Origin: Prosopocoilus inquinatus
Taxonomy: Eukaryota; Arthropoda; Insecta; Coleoptera; Lucanidae
Assembly: GCA_036172665.1 (NCBI GenBank)
Contig: JAYKNF010000070.1
Span: forward strand, 1-64,000
DNA length: 64,000 nt
Direction of reading: 5' to 3'
The position numbers and the translations under genes are program-made. The notes beneath the pieces are model-generated. The model saw only the letters and a program-made list of their open reading frames with translations, did not search any database and was not told the origin of the DNA. Each line of letters starts with the position of its first letter. The stretch's first letter is position 1. This document shows positions 46,402-59,214 of this stretch, piece after piece.

Positions 46402-49400
46402 TGGCGTTTCGATGGACTCCAGTAACTTTGATGTGAGATACGAAGTTCTCGGACGCAGCTGAAGCTGGAAATAGTTTTAAATGAAACAACACTTATTAGC
46501 GTTGTTCCTGTGATGTATCTAATCGATCCTTACTCATCTATCATGTTATTTGATGTTTGGATGGACTCCAGTAACTCTGATGAGGGATACAAAGATTTCG
46601 GACGCAGCAGAAACTGGAAATAATTTTGAACGAAACAACACGTATTAGCGTTGTTCCTGTGATGTATCTAATCGATCCTTACTCATATATCATGTTACTT
46701 GGCGTTTCGATGGACTCCAGTAGCTCTAATGTGAGATACGACGTTTTCGGACGCAGCAGAAGCTGGAAATAGTTTTAAACGAAACAACACGCATTAGCGA
46801 TGTTCCTGTAATGTATCTAATCGATCCTTACTTATCTAACATGTTATTTGACGTTTGGATGGACTCCAGTAAGTCTGATGTGAGATACAAAGTTTTTGGA
46901 CGCAGCAGGAGCTGGAAATAGTTTTAAACGAAACAACACGTATTAGCGTTGTTCCTGTGATGTATCTAAACGATCCTTACTTATCTAACATGTTATTTGA
47001 CGTTTGGATGGACTCCAGTAAGTCTGATGTGAGATACAAAGTTTTTGGACGCAGCAGGAGCTGGAAATAGTTTTAAACGAAACAACACGTATTAGCGTTG
47101 TGCCTGTGCTGTATCTAATCGATCCTTACTCATATATCATGTTACTTGGCGTTTCGATGGACTCCAGTAGCTCTAATGTGAGATACGACGTTTTCGGACG
47201 CAGCAGAAGCTGGAAATAGTTTTAAACGAAACAACACGCATTAGCGATGTTCCTGTAATGTATCTAATCGATCCTTACTCATCTATCATGTTATTTGACG
47301 TTTGGATGGACTCCAGTAACCCTGACGTGAGATACGAAGTTTTCGGACGCAGCTGAAGCTGGAAATAGTTTTAAACGAAACAACACGTATTAGCGTTGTT
47401 CCTGTGGTGTATCTAATCGATCCTTCCTCATATATCATGTTATTTGGCGTTTCGATGGACTCAAGTAACTCTTATGTGAGATACGACGTTTTCGGACGCA
47501 GCAGAAGCTGGAAATAGTTTTAAACGAAACAACACGTATTAGCGTTGTTCCTGTGATGTATCTAATCGATCCTTACTCGTCTATCATGTTATTTGATGTT
47601 TGGATGGACTCCAGTAACTCTGATGAGGGATACAAAGGTTTCGGACGCAGCAGAAACTGGAAATAATTTTGAACGAAACAACACGTATTAGCGTTGTTCC
47701 TGTGATGTATCTAAACGATCCTTACTTTTCTATCATGTTATTTGACGTTTCGATGGACTCCAGTAACTCTGATGTGAGATAGGAAGTTTTCGGACGCAGC
47801 AGAAGCTGGAAATAGTTTTAAACGAAACAACACGCATTAGCGATGTTATTGTGATGTATCTAATCGATCCTTACTCATCTATCATGTTATTTGACGTTTG
47901 GACGGACTCCAGTAACTCTGATGAGAGATTCACAGTTCTCGGACGCAGTAGAAGCTGGAAATAGTTTTGAACGAAACAACACGTATTAGCGTTGTTCCTG
48001 TGATGTATCTAAACGATCCTTACTTATCTAACATGTTATTTAACGTTTGGATGGACTCCAGTAAGTCTGATGTGAGATACAAAGTTTTTGGACGCAGCAG
48101 GAGCTGGAAATAGTTTTAAACGAAACAACACGTATTAGCGTTGTGCCTGTGCTGTATCTAATCGATCCTTACTCATATATCATGTTACTTGGCGTTTCGA
48201 TGGACTCCAGTAGCTCTAATGTGAGATACGACGTTTTCGGACGCAGCAGAAGCTGGAAATAGTTTTAAACGAAACAACACGTATTAGCGTTGTTCCTGTG
48301 ATGTATCTAATCGATTCTTACTCATCTATCATGTTATTTGACGTTTCGATGGACTCCAGTAACTCTGATGTGAGATACGAAGTTTTCGGACGCAGCAGAA
48401 GCTGGAAATAGTTTTAAACGAAACAACACGCATTAGCGATGTTATTGTGATGTATCTAATCGATCCTTACTCATCTATCATGTTATTTGACGTTTGGACG
48501 GACTCCAGTAACTCTGATGAGAGATTCACAGTTCTCGGACGCAGTAGAAGCTGGAAATAGTTTTGAACGAAACAACACGTATTAGCGTTGTTCCTGTGAT
48601 GTATCTAAACGATCCTTACTTATCTAACATGTTATTTGACGTTTGGATGGACTCCAGTAAGTCTGATGTGAGATACAAAGTTTTTGGACGCAGCAGGAGC
48701 TGGAAATAGTTTTAAACGAAACAACACGTATTAGCGTTGTGCCTGTGCTGTATCTAATCGATCCTTACTCATATATCATGTTACTTGGCGTTTCGATGGA
48801 CTCCAGTAGCTCTAATGTGAGATACGACGTTTTCGGACGCAGCAGAAGCTGGAAATAGTTTTAAACGAAACAACACGTATTAGCGTTGTTCCTGTGATGT
48901 ATCTAATCGATCCTTACTCATCTATCATGTTATTTGACGTTTGGATGGACTCCAGTAACTCTGATGAGAGATACAAAGATTTCGGACGCAGCAGAATCTG
49001 GAAATAGTTTTGAACGAAACAACACGTATTAGCGTTGTTCCTGTGATGTATCTAAACGATCCTTACTTTTCTATCATGTTATTTGACGTTTCGATGGACT
49101 CCAGTAACTCTGATGTGAGATACGACATTTTCGGACGCAGCAGAAGCTGGAAATAGTTTTAAACGAAACAACACGTATTAGCGATGTTCCTGTGATGTAT
49201 CTAAACGATCCTTACTCATCTATCATGTTATTAGACGTTTGGACGGACTCCAGTAACTCTGATGTGAGATACAAAGTTCTCGGACGCAGTAGAAGCTGGA
49301 AATAGTTTTGAACGAAACAACACGTATTAGCGTTGTTCCTGTGATGTATCTAAACGATCCTTACTTATCTAACATGTTATTTAACGTTTGGATGGACTCC

Positions 49401-52210
49401 AGTAAGTCTGATGTGAGATACAAAGTTTTTGGACGCAGCAGGAGCTGGAAATAGTTTTAAACGAAACAACACGTATTAGCGTTGTTCCTGTGCTGTATCT
49501 AATCGATCCTTACTTATCTATCATATTATTTGACGTTTCGATGGACTCCAGTAACTCTGATGTGAGATACGAAGTTTTCGGACGCAGCAGAAGCTGGAAA
49601 TAGTTTTAAACGAAACAACACGCATTAGCGATGTTCCTGTAATGTATCTAATCGATCCTTACTCATCTATCATGTTATTTGACGTTTGGATGGACTCCAG
49701 TAACCCTGACGTGAGATACGAAGTTTTCGGACGCAGCAGAAGCTGGAAATAGTTTTAAACGAAGCAACACGCATTAGCGTTGTTCCTGTGATGTATCTAA
49801 TCGATCCTTACTCATCTATTATGTTATTTGGCGTTTCGATGGACTCCAGTAACTTTGATGTGAGATACGAAGTTCTCGGACGCAGCTGAAGCTGGAAATA
49901 GTTTTAAACGAAACAACACGTATTAGCGTTGTTCCTGTGCTGTATCTAATCGATCCTTCCTCATATGTCATATTATTTGGCGTTTCGATGGACTCCAGTA
50001 ACTCTTATGTGAGATACGACGTTTTCGGACGCAGCAGAAGCTGGAAATAGTTTTAAACGAAACAACACGTATTAGCGTAGTTCCTGTGATGTATCTAATC
50101 GATCCTTACTCATCTATCATGTTATTTGATGTTTGGATGGACTCCAGTAACTCTGATGAGGGATACAAAGATTTCGGACGCAGCAGAAACTGGAAATAGT
50201 TTTGAACGAAACAACACGTATTAGCGTTGTTCCTGTGATGTATCTAAACGATCCTTACTTTTCTATCATGTTATTTGACGTTTCGATGGACTCCAGTAAC
50301 TCTGATGAGAGATACAAAGATTTCGGACGCAGCAGAAGCTGGAAATAGTTTTGAACGAAACAACACGTATTAGCGTTGTTCCTGTGATGTATCTAAACGA
50401 TCCTTACTTTTCTATCATGTTATTTGACGTTTCGATGGACTCCAGTAACTCTGATGTGAGATACGACATTTTCGGACGCAGCAGAAGCTGGAAATAGTTT
50501 TAAACGAAACAACACGTATTAGCGATGTTCCTGTGATGTATCTAATCGATCCTTACTCATCTATCATGTTATTTGACGTTTGGACGGACTCCAGTAACTC
50601 TGATGAGAGATACAAAGTTCTCGGACGCAGTAGAAGCTGGAAATAGTTTTGAACGAAACAACACGTATTAGCGTTGTTCCTGTTATGTATCTAAAGGATC
50701 CTTACTTATCTAACATGTTATTTGACGTTTGGATGGACTCCAGTAAGTCTGATGTGAGATACAAAGTTTTTGGACGCAGCAGGAGCTGGAAATAGTTTTA
50801 AACGAAACAACACGTATTAGCGTTGTTCCTGTGCTGTATCTAATCGATCCTTACTCATATATCATGTTATTTGACGTTTGGATGGACTCCAGTAAGTCTG
50901 ATGTGAGATACAAAGTTTTTGGACGCAGCAGGAGTTGGAAATAGTTTTAAACGAAACAACACGTATTAGCGTTGTTCCTGTGCTGTATCTAATCGATCCT
51001 TACTTATCTATCATATTATTTGACGTTTCGATGGACTCCAGTAACTCTGATGTGAGATACGAAGTTTTCGGACGCAGCAGAAGCTGGAAATAGTTTTAAA
51101 CGAAACAACACGCATTAGCGATGTTCCTGTGATGTATCTAATCGATCCTTACTCATCTATCATGTTATTTGACATTTGGACGGACTCCAGTAACTCTGAT
51201 GAGAGATTCACAGTTCTCGGACGCAGTAGAAGCTGGAAATAGTTTTGAACTAAACAACACGTATTAGCGTTGTTCCTGTGATGTATCTAAACGATCCTTA
51301 CTTATCTAACATGTTATTTGACGTTTGGATGGACTCCAGTAAGTCTGATGTGAGATACAACGTTTTTGGACGCAGCAGGAGCTGGAAATAGTTTTAAACG
51401 AAACAGCACGTATTAGCGTTGTGTATGTGCTGTATCTAATCGATCCTTACTCATATATCATGTTACTTGGCGTTTCGATGGACTCCAGTAACTCTGATGT
51501 GAGATACGACGTTTTCGGACGCAGCAGAAGCTGGAAATAGTTTTAAACGAAACAACACGTATTAGCGTTGTTCCTGTGCTGTATCTAATCGATCCTTACT
51601 TATCTATCATATTATTTGACGTTTCGATGGACTCCAGTAACTCTGATGTGAGATACGAAGTTTTCGGACGCAGCAGAAGCTGGAAATAGTTTTAAAGGAA
51701 ACAACACGCATTAGCGATGTTCCTGTGATGTATCTAATCGATCCTTACTCATCTATCATGTTATTTGACGTTTGGACGGACTCCAGTAACTCTGATGAGA
51801 GATTCACAGTTCTCGGACGCAGTAGAAGCTGGAAATAGTTTTGAACGAAACAACACGTATTAGCGTTGTTCCTGTGATGTATCTAAACGATCCTTACTTA
51901 TCTAACATGTTATTTGACGTTTGGATGGACTCCAGTAAGTCTGATGTGAGATACAAAGTTTTTGGACGCAGCAGGAGCTGGAAATAGTTTTAAACGAAAC
52001 AACACGTATTAACGTTGTGCCTGTGCTGTATCTAATCGATCCTTACTCATATATCATGTTACTTGGCGTTTCGATGGACTCCAGTAGCTCTGATGTGAGA
52101 TACGACGTTTTCGGACGCAGCAGAAGCTGGAAATAGTTTTAAACGAAACAACACGCATTAGCGTTGTTCCTGTGCTGTATCTAATCGATCCTTACTTATC
52201 TATCATATTA
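46402..52210. repeat. HOR region rich in L, M and N units, upstream of the 37-mer
   Basis: Dominated by the cycle K-L-M-N-D-O-P-Q. The gattcacag marker of L units is at 47,931, 48,527, 51,209 and 51,805 in this stretch. Bases 46,402-46,999 reappear at 63,404-64,000. An eight-unit segment (about 51.0-52.2 kb) is repeated at offset 1,192 (8 x 149) into the start of the next block, sharing the private variants gaactaaac (51,248/52,440) and gtgtatgtg (about 51,421/52,613). A base change at 50,696 creates an isolated GGATCC. Confidence 0.8.
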
Positions 52211-53387
52211 TTTGACGTTTCGATGGACTCCAGTAACTCTGATGTGAGATACGAAGTTTTCGGACGCAGCAGAAGCTGGAAATAGTTTTAAACGAAACAA
52301 CACGCATTAGCGATGTTCCTGTGATGTATCTAATCGATCCTTACTCATCTATCATGTTATTTGACATTTGGACGGACTCCAGTAACTCTGATGAGAGATT
52401 CACAGTTCTCGGACGCAGTAGAAGCTGGAAATAGTTTTGAACTAAACAACACGTATTAGCGTTGTTCCTGTGATGTATCTAAACGATCCTTACTTATCTA
52501 ACATGTTATTTGACGTTTGGATGGACTCCAGTAAGTCTGATGTGAGATACAACGTTTTTGGAAGCAGCAGGAGCTGGAAATAGTTTTAAACGAAACAGCA
52601 CGTATTAGCGTTGTGTATGTGCTGTATCTAATCGATCCTTACTCATATATCATGTTACTTGGCGTTTCGATGGACTCCAGTAGGTCTAATGTGAGATACG
52701 ACGTTTTCGGACGCAGCAGAAGCTGGAAATAGTTTTAAACGAAACAACACGTATCAGCGTTGTTCCTGTGATGTATCTAATCGATCCTTTCTCATCTATC
52801 ATGTTATTTGACGTTTGGATGGACTCCAGTAACTCTGATGAGAGATACAAAGATTTCGGACGCAGCAGAAGCTGGAAATAGTTTTGAACGAAACAACACG
52901 TATTAGCGTTGTTCCTGTGATGTATCTAAACGATCCTTACTTTTCTATCATGTTATTTGACGTTTCGATGGACTCCAGTAACTCTGATGTGAGATACGAC
53001 ATTTTCGGACGCAGCAGAAGCTGGAAATAGTTTTAAACGAAACAACACGTATTAGCGATGTTCCTGTGATGTATCTAAACGATCCTTACTCATCTATCAT
53101 GTTATTAGACGTTTGGACGGACTCCAGTAACTCTGATGTGAGATACAAAGTTCTCGGACGCAGTAGAAGCTGGAAATAGTTTTGAACGAAACAACAAGTA
53201 TTAGCGTTGTTCCTGTGATGTATCTAAACGATCCTTACTTATCTAACATGTTATTTAACGTTTGGATGGACTCCAGTAAGTCTGATGTGAGATAAAAAGT
53301 TTTTGGACGCAGCAGGAGCTGGAAATAGTTTTAAACGAAACAACACGTATTAGCGTTGTTCCTGTGCTGCATCTAATCGATCCTTAC

Positions 53388-53545
53388 TTATCTATCATGT
53401 TATTTGACGTTTCGATGGACTCCAGTAACCCTGACGTGAGATACGATGTTCACAAAGTTTTGGGACGCAGCAGGAGCTGGAAATAGTTTTAAACGAAACA
53501 ACACGTATTAGCGTTGTTCCTGTGCTGTATCTAATCGATCCTTAC
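53388..53545. repeat. 158-bp hybrid monomer (+9), first copy
   Basis: The left part is type R (taaccctgacg, gatacgatgttc). The right part is type M or Q (cacaaagtttt, gggacgcagcagg, gtgctgtatc). The joint at about 53,447-53,463 contains both the end of gatacgatgttc and the start of acaaagttttt, adding 9 bp. This is a misaligned crossover or slippage between two types. It is followed by a -1 unit. Confidence 0.92.
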
Positions 53546-53693
53546 TTATCTATCATGTTATTTGACGTTTCGATGGACTCAAGTAACTCTGATGTGAGAA
53601 CGATGTTCTCGGACGCAGCAGAAGCTGGAAATAGTTTTAAACGAAACAACACGCATTAGCGTTGTTCCTGTGATGTATCTAATCGATCCTTAC
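53546..53693. repeat. 148-bp monomer (gagaacgatg deletion), first copy
   Basis: Reads gatgtgagaacgatg where others read gatgtgagatacgatg, a one-base loss, plus a private ggactcaagtaac. It directly follows the 158-bp unit and is copied with it at 59,067, so the pair travels together. Confidence 0.9.
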
Positions 53694-56600
53694 TCATCTA
53701 TCATGTTATTTGGCGTTTCGATGGACTCCAGTAACTTAGATGTGATATACGAAGTTCTCGGACGCAGCTGAAGCTAGAAATAGTTTTAAACGAAACAACA
53801 CGCATTAGCGTTGTTCCTGTGATGTATCTAATCGATCCTTACTTATCTATCATGTTATTTGACGTTTGGATGGACTCCAGTAACCCTGACGTGAGATACG
53901 AAGTTTTCGGACGCAGCAGAAGCTGGAAATAGTTTTAAACGAAACAACACGCATTAGCGATGTTCCTGTGATGTATCTAATCGATCCTTACTCATCTATC
54001 ATGTTATTTGACGTTTGGACGGACTCCAGTAACTCTGATGAGAGATTCACAGTTCTCGGACGCAGTAGAAGCTGGAAATAGTTTTGAACGAAACAACACG
54101 TATTAGCGTTGTTCCTGTGATGTATCTAAACGATCCTTACTTATCTAACATGTTATTTGACGTTTGGATGAACTCCAGTAAGTCTGATGTGAGATACAAA
54201 GTTTTTGGACGCAGCAGGAGCTGGAAATAGTTTTAAACGAAACAACACGTATTAACGTTGTGCCTGTGCTGTATCTAATCGATCCTTACTCATATATCAT
54301 GTTACTTGGCGTTTCGATGGACTCCAGTAGCTCTGATGTGAGATACCACGTTTTCGGACGCAGCAGAAGCTGGAAATAGTTTTAAACGAAACAACACGCA
54401 TTAGCGTTGTTCCTGTGCTGTATCTAATCGATCCTTACTTATCTATCATATTATTTGACGTTTCGATCAACTCCAGTAACTCTGATGTGAGATACGAAGT
54501 TTTCGGACGCAGCAGAAGCTGGAAATAGTTTTAAACGAAACAACACGCATTAGCGATGTTCCTGTGATGTATCTAATCGATCCTTACTCATCTATCATGT
54601 TATTTGACGTTTGGACGGACTCCAGTAACTCTGATGAGAGATTCACAGTTCTCGGACGCAGTAGAAGCTGGAAATAGTTTTGAACGAAACAACACATATT
54701 AGCGTTGTTCCTGTGATGTATCTAAACGATCCTTACTTATCTAACATGTTATTTGACGTTTGGATGGACTCCAGTAAGTCTGATGTGAGATACAAAGTTT
54801 TTGGACGCAGCAGGAGCTGGAAATAGTTTTAAACGAAACAACACGTATTAGCGTTGTGCCTGTGCTGTATCTAATCGATCCTTACTCATATATCATGTTA
54901 CTTGGCGTTTCGATGGACTCCAGTAGCTCTAATGTGAGATACGACGTTTTCGGACGCAGCAGAAGCTGGAAATAGTTCTAAACGAAACAACACGTATTAG
55001 CGTTGTTCCTGTGATGTATCTAATCGATCCTTACTCATCTATCATGTTATTTGACGTTTGGATGGACTCCAGTAACTCTGATGAGAGGTACAAAGATTTC
55101 GGACGCAGCAGAAGCTGGAAATAGTTTTGAACGAAACAACACGTATTAGCGTTGTTCCTGTGATGTATCTAAACGATCCTTACTTTTCTATCATGTTATT
55201 TGACGTTTCGATGGACTCCAGTAACTCTGATGTGAGATACGACATTTTCGGACGCAGCAGAAGCTGGAAATAGTTTTAAACGAAACAACACGTATTAGCG
55301 ATGTTCCTGTGATGTATCTAAACGATCCTTACTCATCTATCATGTTATTAGACGTTTGGACGGACTCCAGTAACTCTGATGTGAGATACAAAGTTTTTGG
55401 ACGCAGCAGGAGCTGGAAATAGTTTTAAACGAAACAACACGTATTAGCGTTGTTCCTGTGCTGTATCTAATCGATCCTTACTTATCTATCATATTATTTG
55501 ACGTTTCGATGGACTCCAGTAACTCTGATGTGAAATACGAAGTTCTCGGACGCAGTAGAAGCTGGAAATAGTTTTGAACGAAACAACACGTATTAGCGTT
55601 GTTCCTGTGATGTATCTAAACGATCCTTACTTATCTAACATGTTATTTAACGTTTGGATGGACTCCAGTAAGTCTGATGTGAGATACAAAGATTTCGGAC
55701 GCAGCAGAAGCTGGAAATAGTTTTGAACGAAACAACACGTATTAGCGTTGTTCCTGTGATGTATCTAAACGATCCTTACTTTTCTATCATGTTATTTGAC
55801 GTTTCGATGGACTCCAGTAACTCTGATGTGAGATACGACATTTTCGGACGCAGCAGAAGCTGGAAATAGTTTTAAACGAAACAACACGTATTAGCGATGT
55901 TCCTGTGATGTATCTAAACGATCCTTACTCATCTATCATGTTATTAGACGTTTGGACGGACTCCAGTAACTCTGATGTGAGATACAAAGTTTTTGGACGC
56001 AGCAGGAGCTGGAAATAGTTTTAAACGAAACAACACGTATTAGCGTTGTTCCTGTGCTGTATCTAATCGATCCTTACTTATCTATCATATTATTTGACGT
56101 TTCGATGGACTCCAGTAACTCTGATGTGAGATACGAAGTTTTCGGACGCAGCAGAAGCTGGAAATAGTTTTAAACGAAACAACACGCATTAGCGATGTTC
56201 CTGTAATGTATCTAATCGATCCTTACTCATCTATCATGTTATTTGACGTTTGGATGGACTCCAGTAACCCTGACGTGAGATACGAAGTTTTCGGACGCAG
56301 CTGAAGCTGGAAATAGTTCTAAACGAAACAACACGTATTAGCGTTGTTCCTGTGCTGTATCTAATCGATCCTTCCTCATATATCATGTTATTTGGGGTTT
56401 CGATGGACTCCAGTAACTCTTATGTGAGATACGACGTTTTCGGACGCAGCAGAAGCTGGAAATAGTTTTAAACGAAACAACACGTATTAGCGTTGTTCCT
56501 GTGATGTATCTAATCGATCCTTACTCATCTATCATGTTATTTGATGTTTGGATGGACTCCAGTAACTCTGATGAGGGATACAAAGATTTCGGACGCAGCA

Positions 56601-58908
56601 GAAACTGGAAATAATTTTGAACGAAACAACACGTATTAGCGTTGTTCCTGTGATGTATCTAAACGATCCTTACTTTTCTATCATGTTATTTGACGTTTCG
56701 ATGGACTCCAGTAACTCTGATGTGAGATACGAAGTTTTCGGACGCAGCAGAAGCTGGAAATAGTTTTAAACGAAACAACACGCATTAGCGATGTTCCTGT
56801 GATGTATCTAATCGATCCTTACTCATCTATCATGTTATTTGACGTTTGGACGGACTCCAGTAACTCTGATGAGAGATTCACAGTTCTCGGACGCAGTAGA
56901 AGCTGGAAATAGTTTTGAACGAAACAACACGTATTAGCGTTGTTCCTGTGATGTATCTAAACGATCCTTACTTATCTAACATGTTATTTGACGTTTGGAT
57001 GGACTCCAGTAAGTCTGATGTGAGATACAAAGTTTTTGGACGCAGCAGGAGCTGGAAATAGTTTTAAACGAAACAACACGTATTAGCGTTGTGCCTGTGC
57101 TGTATCTAATCGATCCTTACTCATATATCATGTTACTTGGCGTTTCGATGGACTCCAGTAGCTCTAATGTGAGATACGACGTTTTCGGACGCAGCAGAAG
57201 CTGGAAATAGTTTTAAACGAAACAACACGCATTAGCGATGTTCCTGTAATGTATCTAATCGATCCTTACTCATCTATCATGTTATTTGACGTTTGGATGG
57301 ACTCCAGTAACCCTGACGTGAGATACGAAGTTTTCGGACGCAGCTGAAGCTGGAAATAGTTTTAAACGAAACAACACGTATTAGCGTTGTTCCTGTGCTG
57401 TATCTAATCGATCCTTCCTCATATATCATGTTATTTGGCGTTTCGATGGACTCCAGTAACTCTTATGTGAGATACGACGTTTTCGGACCCAGCAGAAGCT
57501 GGAAATAGTTTTAAACGAAACAACACGTATTAGCGTTGCTCCTGTGATGTATCTAATCGATCCTTACTCATCTATCATGTTATTTGATGTTTGGATGGAC
57601 TCCAGTAACTCTGATGAGGGATACAAAGATTTCGGACGCAGCAGAAACTGGAAATAATTTTGAACGAAACAACACGTATTAGCGTTGTTCCTGTGATGTA
57701 TCTAAACGATCCTTACTTTTCTATCATGTTATTTGACGTTTCGATGGACTCCAGTAACTCTGATGTGAGATACGAAGTTTTCGGACGCAGCAGAAGCTGG
57801 AAATAGTTTTAAACGAAACAACACGCATTAGCGATGTTCCTGTGATGTATCTAATCGATCCTTACTCATCTATCATGTTATTTGACGTTTGGACGGACTC
57901 CAGTAACTCTGATGAGAGATTCACAGTTCTCGGACGCAGTAGAAGCTGGAAATAGTTTTGAACGAAACAACACGTATTAGCGTTGTTCCTGTGATGTATC
58001 TAAACGATCCTTACTTATCTAACATGTTATTTGACGTTTGGATGGACTCCAGTAAGTCTGATGTGAGATACAAAGTTTTTGGACGCAGCAGGAGCTGGAA
58101 ATAGTTTTAAACGAAACAACACGTATTAGCGTTGTGCCTGTGCTGTATCTAATCGATCCTTACTCATATATCATGTTACTTGGCGTTTCGATGGACTCCA
58201 GTAGCTCTAATGTGAGGTACGACGTTTTCGGACGCAGCAGAAGCTGGAAATAGTTTTAAACGAAACAACACGTATTAGCGTTGTTCCTGTGATGTATCTA
58301 ATCGATCCTTACTCATCTATCATGTTATTTGACGTTTGGATGGACTCCAGTAACTCTGATGAGAGATACAAAGATTTCGGACGCAGCAGAAGCTGGAAAT
58401 AGTTTTGAACGAAACAACACGTATTAGCGTTGTTCCTGTGATGTATCTAAACGATCCTTACTTTTCTATCATGTTATTTGACGTTTCGATGGACTCCAGT
58501 AACTCTGATGTGAGATACGACATTTTCGGACGCAGCAGAAGCTGGAAATAGTTTTAAACGAAACAACACGTATTAGCGATGTTCCTGTGATGTATCTAAA
58601 CGATCCTTACTCATCTATCATGTTATTAGACGTTTGGACGGACTCCAGTAACTCTGATGTGAGATACAAAGTTCTCGGACGCAGTAGAAGCTGGAAATAG
58701 TTTTGAACGAAACAACAAGTATTAGCGTTGTTCCTGTGATGTATCTAAACGATCCTTACTTATCTAACATGTTATTTAACGTTTGGATGGACTCCAGTAA
58801 GTCTGATGTGAGATAAAAAGTTTTTGGACGCAGCAGGAGCTGGAAATAGTTTTAAACGAAACAACACGTATTAGCGTTGTTCCTGTGCTGCATCTAATCG
58901 ATCCTTAC

Positions 58909-59066
58909 TTATCTATCATGTTATTTGACGTTTCGATGGACTCCAGTAACCCTGACGTGAGATACGATGTTCACAAAGTTTTGGGACGCAGCAGGAGCTG
59001 GAAATAGTTTTAAACGAAACAACACGTATTAGCGTTGTTCCTGTGCTGTATCTAATCGATCCTTAC
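58909..59066. repeat. 158-bp hybrid monomer (+9), second copy
   Basis: Same hybrid as at 53,388, exactly 5,521 bp downstream (cacaaagttt at 53,451 and 58,972). It confirms that the hybrid arose before the 37-mer duplicated. Confidence 0.92.
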
Positions 59067-59214
59067 TTATCTATCATGTTATTTGACGTTTCGATGGACT
59101 CAAGTAACTCTGATGTGAGAACGATGTTCTCGGACGCAGCAGAAGCTGGAAATAGTTTTAAACGAAACAACACGCATTAGCGTTGTTCCTGTGATGTATA
59201 TAATCGATCCTTAC
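59067..59214. repeat. 148-bp monomer (gagaacgatg deletion), second copy
   Basis: Copy of the unit at 53,546, with an extra private change gtgatgtatataatcg near its end that removes the tatctaatc consensus. Confidence 0.9.

Larger units (their letters stand above)
52211..57731. repeat. 37-mer HOR, copy 1 (5,521 bp)
   Basis: Matches 57,732-63,252 at a constant offset of 5,521 bp (37 x 149 + 8, the +8 being one +9 unit and one -1 unit). Anchors: the 158-bp unit at 53,388/58,909; the gattcacag marker at 52,401/57,922, 54,048/59,569, 54,644/60,165 and 56,879/62,400; and the cggaccca and gttgctcc variants at 57,484/63,005 and about 57,536/63,057. Differences seen are few: gatgaactcc at about 54,168, gatcaactcc at about 54,466, acacatatt at about 54,694 and ttggggttt at about 56,392. 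Its first 600 bp carry extra variants shared with 51.0-51.5 kb. Confidence 0.93.
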
